Source: Lumbricus terrestris (Eukaryota; Annelida; Clitellata; Crassiclitellata; Lumbricidae). From it: 64,000 nt of DNA. The notes below the pieces were generated by a model that was given only the letters and a program-made list of their open reading frames with translations, was not told the origin of the DNA and did no database searches. The stretch is taken from NCBI GenBank assembly GCA_949752735.1, contig OX457052.1, forward strand, positions 19,620,943 to 19,684,942. The letters are read 5' to 3'. The position numbers were made by a program, and so were the translations under genes. This document shows positions 14,686 through 24,660 of the stretch, in pieces (the stretch's first letter is position 1; each line of letters begins with the position of its first letter).

Positions 14686-15420
14686 GCCTGTACACCTGAC
14701 TGTTCCCTGAGTTGTGTTAAGAGAGACACGTTGAGAAGCCAGTGCAAGAATCTAACTCGATGATTGGGTTTAAAGTATCTCTGCCTCTTCTTAACATTGG
14801 TATACGAGGCTGGATACCTAGGTTGACTTTAAAATCAATACAGTTTGTTGTTTAGGTATCAAAGATTTGAAGTTTCTGTAATCAATGAAGACAAATCCAC
14901 CAGGTCTAGATGTATGATTGAATAAAGCCACAGTTGATATTACTGAATGGATCACTTTCCTTAAAAGTCAGACCAGCAATATTGTCACAAATTGACAAAA
15001 AATTATAACGAGTTTTGTGTTTTGATGAACCTGTGAATGGAAGTGTCATTTCACACGGTGTATCCTTGCTCCTGCATTTCTTCTGTCGCTGTACATTTTC
15101 CACCTTTGGCACCAATTATATCCTGATTTTACTTGGCCGAGTTGGAAATGATTTATCAAAGCTCATTAGTAGCTTATGTGTCTGTTATTACATGTTCCAA
15201 GAAATTGTATCCGATTTTCTTGTGTGTAGATCCTTTTTTGAGTCTCTCTGATGAAAACATGTTTTCCGTTTATTTTCAATCATGGTTTTCTTTCATCTAC
15301 CATTCAGCTGTGCATGATTACTTTTTATGCATTCTGAAAAGTTGCTGTAAAAGTCTACATGTAATTTGTTGCATCGTGTCACTGATTGGAATTTACAGTT
15401 GCAAGCCATTTATGCAGGAA
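14686..15420. other. Non-coding DNA
   Basis: Frames of 69-96 codons at 14906-15423 lie on both strands, are rich in Cys, Phe and Leu, and have no recognisable domain. Confidence 0.4.
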
Positions 15421-15423
15421 TAA

Positions 15424-16184
15424 GGCCAAAAAAAATAATGTTGTGTTTCCGGTAACCCGACCGACCCTCTTTTATTGCCGCGACCCAAATAATTTTGTAA
15501 AATATTTTTATTTAAAAAAAATTTATTAAAAAAAAAAAAAAAAAAAAAAAATTAATTTTTTTTTTGACATAATACGGTGACATTGCCTTTCGCATAGAGT
15601 TGGATCTTAGGCTAAAAATTGTTGTGTTTCAGGTAACCCGACCGACTCGCTTTTATTGCCGCGACTCGGAAAATTTTGTGTACATTTTTTTATTTACAGT
15701 GATATTGCCTTAGAGTTTCACGCCTGCCTAACTACTTCCTGGTTGCCAGTCTTGAGAAACCTCTAGCCTTATCATTCTCACTCTAATGGTGACTAGGGAA
15801 AATAAACCTAGCAACATCTAGGTGTAACTAGTCACTGGCTCGGCCACTCAGGAACGACCCCTAGCAGTGATGTTCTGTTCGCACTAATCTTCCCCTTCCC
15901 TTCCCACTTTATCTTACCACAAAAAATGTCAACAAAATGAAATTAAAAGAATTGTTTTCTAGAGCAATTTTAGGTGCAGACAGTCAGGAAATAGGCAGTT
16001 TGTACTTGCCTAGAACACGTACTTTGTTGCAGCATGTGCCTTTATGCAAAAAAGAGTAGTTGGTATAATTTTTCGGATAATCACTGTATAAAAATATTTT
16101 ACCAAAATAAAAATATTTTCCGACCTACCTACCCAATTTTTTAGAGCCCTGTTACCGGAAACACACCATTATTTTTTTTTGGCC
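15424..16184. mobile_element. Harbinger-like element (761 bp) with TAA target duplication
   Basis: The left end GGCCAAAAAAAATAATG is followed by TTGTGTTTCCGGTAAC. The right end is the near-exact inverse (GTTACCGGAAACACA, then GGCC at 16181-16184). TAA is present on both sides (15421-15423 and 16185-16187), the 3-bp TWA duplication of PIF/Harbinger transposons. A second, diverged copy of the left subterminal sequence (GTAACCCGACCGAC, TTTTATTGCCGCGAC) occurs at about 15609-15680. There is no transposase. Confidence 0.75.
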
Positions 16185-16187
16185 TAA

Positions 16188-16948
16188 CTAGGACTCACTT
16201 AATTAATATGGCAAATGGGGAAATTTAAATTATCTTCATTATTATTTATTCTAATGTTCTATTTCTAATTTTATGCCATGGCTTTCTCAATGTAGTCAAG
16301 TTTTTAAATTCTAGTTCTGTGATTTACATTCAAGTTGTTCATTATTGAATTAATATGGAATTATAAATAATTTGTGTGTGGAATTTCAAGTTAAAAACAA
16401 CCTATGAAGTAGTCATAAAGATCACTATTAGTCAGTTTAATGAGTTCAATTTGGCTTTAATGATGGTGAAGTTGATTAAAGGACAGCAGTCCTCTTCAGT
16501 AATATTGCAGATGACTTTATTGCTACTTTGGTGAATACCATTATTATAAGTGTCTTATGATGCACTGAGTACCTATAAGTAGGCTACCTATAACCTGCGT
16601 GTCAATTTCACTCTCAATAATATTTCTACTAATTCAGATACATGCATGCTCTTTTCTGCCTGACATCTCTGTTCGAAGTAAAACGAAAATTTTAATATGC
16701 AGGGTTACCTTAGAGACAGTCATCTGACCTATTGTTGTCATAAGCCTGTTATTATGCCACCGTAAATGATGCACAAATGGTGTGGATGTAGGCCTACTTG
16801 AGAATCTTCACTAAGTCAAAACTGTGCTGCAATCATCTGGTTGTGAAACCTAAATCCCAATTGCACTCATCTGAGCTGATATGATTTGATGTGACTGATC
16901 TCAAGGCTTTAGATTGATGGCCATTTTAAGTGACAACATTGGGAGAGT
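16188..16948. other. Non-coding AT-rich DNA
   Basis: Nothing recognisable. Confidence 0.4.
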
Positions 16949-17168
16949 ATGTATGCATGAGTACTTGTTATAGCACCCTTCAAGATTTCTGCTCAGAGGT
17001 GCTCCCGACAACAACGCGGACACTGAATCGAAGTTTCACTCCGAAGCGCATGAGCAATGCGAGTGAAGGACTTGCTCAGGGTCCCTATGCAGCGGCTTGA
17101 TCTGGATTTGAACCAACAACTTTCCGGCTCCAAGGCACCGAACATTCCCCTGCACTACCACACCCCCA
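16949..17168 (-). mobile_element. tRNA-derived SINE, family A, copy 4
   Basis: Minus-oriented copy from GAGTACTTGTTATAGCACCC to the head at CCCTGCACTACCACACCCCC. It lies about 100 bp upstream of the exon-like segment at 17265. Confidence 0.85.
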
Positions 17169-17264
17169 CAGCAATGTGAAACTGTTTAAAACCATTACTC
17201 ATTAACCCTCTCACAAGACACATTTCCCTGCACAAGTTATTTTTGTTTGTCTTGTTTGCTGTAG

Positions 17265-17420
17265 ACACGTCTTCACAGGACATGAGATGAACGGATGTCT
17301 GCCATACGACGGCTGTTGCTTGGCCTGTCTAAGCAGACAACGCAAATACAAGGTGGATCCAGCCGTTGCATACCACTCGACCATCGAACAACCAATACCT
17401 GTTGCCATCTGCGCTGATAG
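17265..17420 (+). CDS. Candidate internal exon of an unrecognised gene
   Basis: A strong pyrimidine tract and acceptor (TTGTTTGCTGTAG) and a donor (GATAG followed by GTGCGT) bound a 156-nt segment, phase 2 at both ends. It is GC-richer than its flanks and encodes a Cys-rich stretch, HVFTGHEMNGCLPYDGCC followed by LACLSRQRKYKVDPAVAYHS and ending IEQPIPVAICAD. The split last codon AG+C (Ser) joins in frame to the exon at 57289. I recognise no family. Caution: minus-strand frames of 89 and 107 codons are also open here, so openness alone is weak evidence. The splice signals and the phase match carry the call. Confidence 0.33.
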
Positions 17421-17520
17421 GTGCGTACTGCGTACGTTGCTACGTTGCTCTCTCGTGCATCGACATAACATTGTTCGCATTTATCTGTTGAATCTGGTTT
17501 CTGTAATGGCTTACTGTAGG

Positions 17521-17873
17521 TGAATGGTGGTGCAGCGGTATGTTTGGTGTCTTGGAGCCGGAAGTTTGTGGGTTCGAATCCACCTTGGTCCGCCATGTAG
17601 TGACTCTGAGCCCGAGTCCAACTCAGTCATGATGATGATGATGATGATGATGATGACGATGATGATGGTTATGATGATGATGATGATGATGACGACAATG
17701 TTGATGACAATGCTGTTGTACATAATATGCTTACACAAGCCGTATTGTATGAACCTTGAGCAAGTCCTTCGCTCAGGTGCTTCAGTGTGAAACTCCGATT
17801 CAGTGTAGTCACGAGCGCTTCTGAGAAGAAATCTTGAAGCGGCGCTATAACAAGTGCACATACATACATGCAA
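17521..17873 (+). mobile_element. SINE family A, copy 5, expanded by an internal (ATG)n array
   Basis: The tRNA-like head is well preserved: GGTGGTGCAGCGGTATG (A box) and GGGTTCGAATCCACC (B box). The usual body is interrupted at 17627-17697 by ATGATG/GAT repeats, after which the body resumes (GAACCTTGAGCAAGTCC) and ends GGCGCTATAACAAGTGC. Met-rich and Ile-rich frames over the array are repeat artefacts. Confidence 0.88.
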
Positions 17874-18264
17874 TGTATAGTCTGGAATGCATCATCAGAT
17901 CTTGTTGGTTGGCAATGGAATCTTGAGCCAAAGTTCTGTGGAGCCCTCGACGATTTGTTGTTTGTTTGATAAAATTCCAGGCCATTGATTTAACATCTTC
18001 TGATTTGAAAAGTGGGTTTTGAATAATTGCCCTGTTGTATTACTAGTGCTGCGGGTTTATTCTCCTGCAGGGATTCTGTTATTCTGGTTGGATGTGTAGA
18101 CTGTAGTGTTATTGCCAGTTGGAATGCGGTGTTATTCTGAACTGATCATTGTTGTTACACTGCAGTACATTTATATTTTGTTATTCTGGGCTGCTTTGTG
18201 TTTTTTCCCCAACTGTTTTGTGGTGCTACCTTATTTTTTGCTAATGTTATTTTATTTATTTCTC
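17874..18264. other. Non-coding DNA
   Basis: The frame at 18106-18372 is hydrophobic (Tyr/Leu/Phe-rich) but runs into the next SINE, which indicates chance. Confidence 0.4.
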
Positions 18265-18473
18265 ACATTTGCTATAGCGCCCCTTCAGGCTCTCTACTCA
18301 GAGGCGCTCCCGACTACAGCTCGTACACTGCATTGGAGTTTAACGCCAAAGCGTAAGAGCAATAGCGAGTGAAGGACTTTCTCATGGTCCCTATGCAGCG
18401 GCTTGAGGTGGATTCAAATCAGGAACCCTGTGGCTGCAAGGTACCGAACATACCCCTACAATACCTCGCCCCA
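18265..18473 (-). mobile_element. tRNA-derived SINE, family A, copy 6
   Basis: Minus-oriented, from TTTGCTATAGCGCCCCTTCAG to a head at CCTACAATACCTCGCCCC, with a mutated B box (GGATTCAAATCAGG on the plus strand). Confidence 0.85.
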
Positions 18474-19954
18474 CAAATTATGTGGGTTAGATTGACATAG
18501 CTCAAGTGTTTTCTCTTCTTATTGCCTAAGATGCAAGCGATGACTACTATGGATTCATCATCTGGTTAGTTACATGTAGACGGTCTTTCTGGGCCGTCTC
18601 AATGCAGCATAGAAAGATGCTTGGCTGGCAATGCAACGTTGCCATGAGCCACTTAAAAGGATTCTATTTTTCTCTCAGCTACCTTCACTTCTGAATGCAA
18701 AAGTCGACCAAGTCCATCTATTTTTAGAGATTTTACGAGGGTGGTTGACTCCGCCTCGCTAAATCCTGCACAGAAGGCTATTGTAAATGTCTTTTGTGGT
18801 GCATTAAGAATGTTTTGGACAGAAAATCTAATTTAATTTGCGGATCTGTAGTAAACTGATGTGTAGGCATACCTTAAAAAATCACCAATTGTTTTGAAAA
18901 CATTCCCAACTGTTTTGAAAACATTTCTTCTTGTCAAGAATATGACCTTCAAGAAGCTTGACATGATGGAGTGCAAGTGTTCTATTTTGTGCTCATGCTG
19001 TAAGTAGCCTATTTTAGAGTTAGTTTGCTTAGAATTGACGATCGCTTGACAGCTTTTTGGTTTTCAAGCAAATGACATGTCATCTGCACTTTTTTCATGT
19101 CTGATAAATAATCTATCTATGACATAATTATGACGATGACAATTTCAATGACAAAATTTTTATTCCCATGAAGCATATAATATCCAACCTGTTCCCAATG
19201 CAACTTAATTATGCAGCATGTTCATATAATGTACAATAAACACAACATATTTATAAGATATAGAAAAAACATTTCATTGCGTCAACAAGGAAGGGTAGAA
19301 CCCAAAAGAGGCAGTTGCTCCGCTTGGTTAGGGCCAACCCTTTAACTAAGTATAATGGTGGTTGTTATGTGAGGCCTTTGTGGCAGAAATATCATAGGCA
19401 TGTCGACTGTGGTGGCTCAGTTATATATTGTCTTCTGCATCTTTGACCAGTTTGTAGCAATCTAAAATTACACCTTGTGCCATGTGTGAATCTAGCCCCC
19501 ACCCTAGAGATCAACTTAAGCAATAGTGATGCAAATTATGCAAATTACACCACTGGAACATTCTTCACTATAGCACTCTTTTGTACATGTTTCCATGACT
19601 TCCATGTATACCGTAATAATTAGCTAGGTTGTGAACGATGGTCTAGTGCTTTAGTTTATAAACTATGTGACCAGTGGTTCAGTTCCCTGCAAGTACAGAT
19701 GAATGTTTCTCAGATTAGCACTGAATTCTGATATGTACCATAGTCATTGTCCATGGCCTATCAGACGACGAGGAGAGGCCTGGCCATCATTTGGCCCTTC
19801 AAATGTCTAAGCTAAGAATTAAAGTCCCCAGCATGTTCATACCCATGGCCACCTGTCCTGGATTAGCTTTTAGAAGGACTGCCATAAATATATTATTAAT
19901 GACAATCTTAGGTCACGATTGTGGCTTATAACCAGACAGAATATTTTTTGTTTG
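18474..19954. other. Non-coding DNA
   Basis: No gene is visible. A tRNA-like pair (GATGGTCTAGTGCTTTAG, then GTGGTTCAGTTCCC) near 19637-19688 may be a degraded SINE head. Confidence 0.35.
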
Positions 19955-20166
19955 TATGTGCACTTGTTATAGCGCCTCTTCAAGCTCTCTCTACTACTCA
20001 GAGGCGCTCCCGAATGCAGAGCGGACACTGCATCGGAGTTTCACGCCGAAGCGCTGAGCAATTGCGAGTGAAGGACTTGCCCAAGGTCCTTACTCAGCGA
20101 GGTGGATTCGAACCTCGAACCTTCCGGCTTCAAGGCAACGACGCCACCACTACACCACCGCACCCC
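19955..20166 (-). mobile_element. tRNA-derived SINE, family A, copy 7
   Basis: Minus-oriented and one of the better preserved copies: tail TGTGCACTTGTTATAGCGCC, B box GGATTCGAACCTCGAACC on the plus strand, and head CCACTACACCACCGCACCCC. Confidence 0.88.
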
Positions 20167-21190
20167 AATATGCTCATTCTGACCACTCAGTTGTCTGCTG
20201 TGACCAGACATTGATTGGTCTTAGACGTGTTCAGAAGACCTTGCATTATCTATTTACAATGTGTGTCTAGTCTGTGATAGATCAAATGATGGATTGGATG
20301 ATCAGGGCTTTTAATAAACCAGTTCTTGGTCTTTTCCCTTTGTGGCGCTTTGTGCACGAATTCTGGTTGTAATCTGGAGAATTTAGTAGACTCTCTGCTC
20401 TGCTGCGGAATAATATCGGTTTCTTATTTGTATTCGAGGAATGCATTCGCTTGCAATCAAGTTGTAGATCGTTCCTCTGTGTAGAAACTGTGACATCCTA
20501 AAGATCTAGGGTTGCCCGATCTGTTAACCCTTTAATTCATCATACCATTTACTACACTTTGTTGGTTAAGAGCTAAACATTGGTTTTATCAATCTGGGTA
20601 TGCTGCATCTATCAAGGTGTATATTTATAATTTGGCGTACCTAGTTAGCAGATTCTTTATCTTTTTAAGGCTTCCTTTCGTGTAGCCAATTTGCATGTAA
20701 ACCTGTAAACAAACATGATCTGTTTGATTTGATTGCAAAAATAAACCATTGCGATTGAACGATTAATTGATTGCTATGTATGTGCATGGACATGTGCATG
20801 CATGTATGATGCTTCTATGTATGATGATGTTATGTATGCGTATTGTGGTATGTGTGTATGATCGCATGTATGCATGCATGTGTGTGTGTATGAATGGTAC
20901 TATGTAGGTATGTGTGAGACTTGTTCGTCGCCTGACTTTAAATCACACATCCATGCAGTAATAAATTGGACACATGCCATTAGAGTATTAGACAGACATA
21001 TACAGACATGCTTATGCAGACAAACACACTGACACACACCATTAGACAAACACACCTATCAGGCACACACATGGAGAAGCATACACACACAGACACGCCC
21101 ACACACACTAGCTATTAGACAATAGGCGCACACTATTTGAAAAAATGGACTTATTCATAGGCATGTAGCCATGCACATGCACACCTAGGA
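20167..21190. other. Non-coding DNA, partly (TG/CA)-rich
   Basis: Degenerate ATG(T/C)ATG and TGTG runs at about 20770-20910 are followed by ACACAC-rich sequence to about 21120. No gene is supported. Confidence 0.45.
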
Positions 21191-21550
21191 TTAGGACTGC
21201 TTTTGCCTAGCATCAGGCGTGTAATGTAGTTGTTCCTTCCATTTAGAATGGCCTTCTTCCATCGCTGAGGGCTAAAGCAATGACTCGATTTTCCCAACCA
21301 GTCTCTCATTTCTTACAGGCATTTCTTTTCCATGGAGTTACCATGCTAAGGCAGCAACATGATAGTCTTGATCTTTTGTTCCCAGGACTAGGACTGCTCT
21401 TGTCGAGCCACTGGCGTTTGGAATGACCTTTTACCGACACCATTGACTCGATTTTCCTCATCAGATTTGCATTCTTTAAAGGCATTTCTTTTCACCGGAG
21501 TTTTTGCACTAGTCATTCTGTGAGAGGCGCTATATAAATCTATAAATAGA
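21191..21550. repeat. Two diverged direct copies of a repeat with SINE-like tail
   Basis: Two related segments (about 21191-21345 and 21383-21550) share the order AGGACTGCT(T/C)TTG, GGAATGACCTT, TGACTCGATTTTCC, then AGGCATTTCTTTTC and GGAGTT. The second continues into GAGAGGCGCTATATAAATCT, the same kind of tail as SINE A. This suggests a second, dimeric SINE family or a tandem duplication. Confidence 0.5.
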
Positions 21551-21705
21551 ATACAATGCACATGTCTAAACGCGTTCAATACACACTCGCATAGAAACAC
21601 ACAAGCACAATAGGCACACACACCATTATACACACCATTATCGACACGTCAAAACAAAACATTCTCCTGAAAGAAGAAAATATTCAGCAGATTCATACCA
21701 TACTA

Positions 21706-22689
21706 CAGGGTGCACCAAAAAAGACACCCCCTAGGTTTTTTGCCAATATCTTGACCAATAGTAAGAATTTCCAAATGAAATTTTACAGACTTATAGACAA
21801 TTCATATTTACACATTATGGCCAGATTTTATCAAAATATTTCAAACAGAACAAAAGTAACATCACTTTTAGTGAGATCACCCACCGTTTTTTGACGATTC
21901 AAAAACGAAACGCAACAAAAAGTTAAAAAAAACACGATTTTATTAAGTCTCATCTCAAATAACTGTTGTCAAATAAACTTGGTAGTGCTTCACAACTTGT
22001 GTTCAATGTGCCCACCACCAATGCCAACACTTCTTTTGAGTCTCTTTGCAAAGTTCTTGATGGACCTGTTGATTAATCTGACAGATTCATTATTTACCAA
22101 TTTGATTGTCATCTTGCTAAGGGACTTCTCAGTGACGCGCAGCTACGCTGGTGCCCCGTTTCTTTTTTAAGTAGTAATAATAATGATCATCTGGCAATAT
22201 CAAGGCTATTTGATGCCAATTATTTGAGTTGAGAAAAAAATCGTGGTTTTGTTACTTTTTTTGTTGCGTTTCGTTTTTGAATCGCCAAAAAACGGTGGGT
22301 GACCTCCCTAAAAGTGGTATAACTTTTGTTCTGTTCGAAATATTTTGATGGAATCTGACCATCATATGAATTGTCTTTAAGCCTATAAAATTTCATTTCA
22401 AGAACTTTTTGTTCATATTCTTACTTTTGGGCAAGATATTGGCCAGAATAATTAGATTGGTATTTTGTTACTTTTGTTGCATCGCGTTTTTGAATCGTCA
22501 AAAAACGGTGGGTGGCCTCACTAAAAGTGGTATGACTTTTGTTCTGCTTGAAATATTTTGATGAAATCTGGCCATGATGTGTAAATATGAATTGTCTTTA
22601 AGACCATAAAATTTCATTTCGAAATTCTTACTTTTGGTCAGGATATTGGCAAAAAACCTAGGGGGGTTATTTTTTTTTGGCGCACCCTG
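21706..22689. mobile_element. Tc1/mariner-like element (984 bp), TA target site
   Basis: It begins CAGGGTGCACCAAAAAAG and ends GGCGCACCCTG, with TA on each side (21704-21705, 22690-22691). The first about 230 bp reappear inverted at the right end, and that right arm is present twice (about 22225-22440 and 22465-22689), sharing AAAACGGTGGGTG, AAAGTGGTAT and TTTTGTTCTG. The unique middle (about 21980-22170) holds a transposase relic. Confidence 0.8.
21983..22158 (-). pseudogene. Transposase C-terminal relic (mariner-like)
   Basis: On the minus strand the frame reads LRVTEKSLSKMTIKLVNNES, then VRLINRSIKNFAKRLKRSVG and ends IGGGHIEHKL-stop. A Phe-x-x-Arg-Leu segment followed by GGH(F/I)EH and a stop is, as I recall, typical of the C terminus of a branch of Tc1/mariner transposases. 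An in-frame TAG interrupts the upstream side and no catalytic residues remain, so this is a broken remnant. Confidence 0.5.
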
Positions 22690-22706
22690 TATACTGTACT
22701 ATTTTT

Positions 22707-22762
22707 GGATTTCTAAAGCGCCTCTCACAGTACAACCTAATCAGAGGCGCTCCCAGTGCGAA
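22707..22762 (-). mobile_element. SINE tail fragment
   Basis: AAAGCGCCTCTCACAG, then AATCAGAGGCGCTCCCAG, matches the tail of family A on the minus strand. No head is present. Confidence 0.5.
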
Positions 22763-24280
22763 GATCTTTTGGATTCATGTCCTGGTTTAGCTTTTCGACA
22801 CGTTGCTAATGCATTTGCCCTTTGCCTATGATTTAGATTTCAAATCCTGAATTCCTGATACACTATGTGACATTGAAAACTCATGGAATTCGACGACTAA
22901 TTAGTTCAAACCACGAACCCATTCGTGAGGTGCAGAGGCCCTACATAAATCGTTAGGTTATTACGTTACGTACATACTTATGTACAAGAGTTGTCCAGTC
23001 GTTGAATTGCTGTTGTTTCTCTGTTTGGTTCTTTTTAAGAACATTCCAAACCAAGTCTCTCTCTCTTTGTAGGCAAGTCTTAAAAAAGTCACGTAGAAAA
23101 TGCTTGCCATGTTATAAACACACTTGGTCATTAGTGCATGTATCCGTACATGTTTTAAAGTTATCTGGATCGTGTTGAGTGCACACGATAGTCCAACGGT
23201 TAGAGTGCTTGATTATCAGAGTCTCATTGTTGTGGTTCAGTTTTCCTGGCAAAGACTGAAAAAATGTATATTTATGTTGCGCTGGTACCCTTGATAGCAC
23301 TCGACTGTGGATTGATTTGAGTGTACTGATCAAATGGGTTGGGGATTATCTATTGGATGAAAAGGTTGGACATCTGCTGTCTTATGAAAATGGAACCCAT
23401 TCCACTTCATGGCCTTTGCTGTCGCCAGGGACGAGGTTAACTTAAGAGACTTAGTCTCTTCCTGTAAGTGCTTTCTTTGTTGTCATCTTCACGTCATTCC
23501 CATTCTTGTTCTTCTTCTTCATGTCTATCTCGATCTTTATTTTTGTTCTATTTCGGGTTCTTCTGGATTTTATTTTTCCATCTCTTTTTGTTCATGTACA
23601 ACAGTACAAGTACACATACAAATACTTTGGGAAATACACACAGACATACATGCAAGCACACTACTTAAGGCAACTTACTTACTTACTTACTTACTTACTT
23701 TACTTATAGACAACTCACAAACAAGTATACATTATGTGCATACAAAGACAAGCGAAAAGACAATGACTACAGCTCCAATGTTTCTTGTGTGGGCATCATG
23801 GCATGAAACGTACTTCAACCTTTCCTTGCATGAATAAACATTTACAAAATAACTGGAGTGGACGTCAATTTTTACATTTATCAATAGCAATTACAATAAA
23901 AACAATTTAAACAAGTGAAGAGTCAGAGATAGAGTCAAACAGAATTATGACGCAGTTTGTTATCCAGATGTCTGAAAGGCAGTCCTGATATCTAATTGCC
24001 TTTTACCTACTGACCGACTCACATCTGCACATCAGAATCGAATTTCTGTTTTCAGAGTTTCAAATGTCAGCATCCGTACAGTTAGTCATGAAAGTGAAAT
24101 AAAAATATCCCTATTTAGTTGACCTGATGGAGTTTATACAAAAACTGCTGTTTCGTATTAGCTGTCAAGTAGTTTTTGCTTCCGTTTAGCCGTGTTTATC
24201 TTACAACAGAATGTTTTTCTTCGACCCCATGTTGTAGTTAAGTGCGTGTTTTATGGATGTAGGCTATGTAGCTGTGTACG
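22763..24280. other. Non-coding DNA
   Basis: A tRNA-like string (CGATAGTCCAACGGTTAGAG) near 23186 may be a SINE head on the + strand. A short (CTTA)n array occurs at about 23672-23705. The 142-codon frame at 23409-23837 is Leu/Phe/Ser-rich, runs through that array, and is treated as chance. Confidence 0.4.
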
Positions 24281-24660
24281 TATGTGTAGTGGCGTTGATA
24301 CAATACACAGCATAGAATGATGTATATATATATATATAATGACCAAATATATGACCATACAGTGATGCATATATATGACCAAATATATGACCAAATCTTC
24401 ACTATATACATACCCAGTATAGACATGTAATGTAATGTAATGTAATTCAGACAATTTATATAGCATCGTCAGAGGCAAGCCACTTCTAGGATGCTTTACA
24501 CGCATAATGTCAAATGCCAGAGTAAATGTCATGAGCTCGAGAGCAACAGACATAATTTATTATATATGATGATGAATATTCATATATATATATGACCAAA
24601 TCATAACTATATATATATTTTTATATGCATCTATACATAAATATATTTGGTAATCTAATC
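24281..24660. repeat. TA-rich tract with GACCAAATATAT repeats
   Basis: (TA)n stretches alternate with ATATGACCAAATATATGACC units, a short TGTAA array (about 24427-24447) and further TATATA runs. Confidence 0.6.

Noticed and set aside
17521..17595. Possible functional tRNA gene
   Set aside because: A and B boxes are present but the sequence is the head of a SINE seen elsewhere, and no clean acceptor-stem pairing was apparent.
19921..20214. SINE-derived frames such as the 97-codon one here (similar at 2051, 12307, 61209, 63175)
   Set aside because: The same peptide fragments recur wherever SINE family A is inserted; they are repeat translations.
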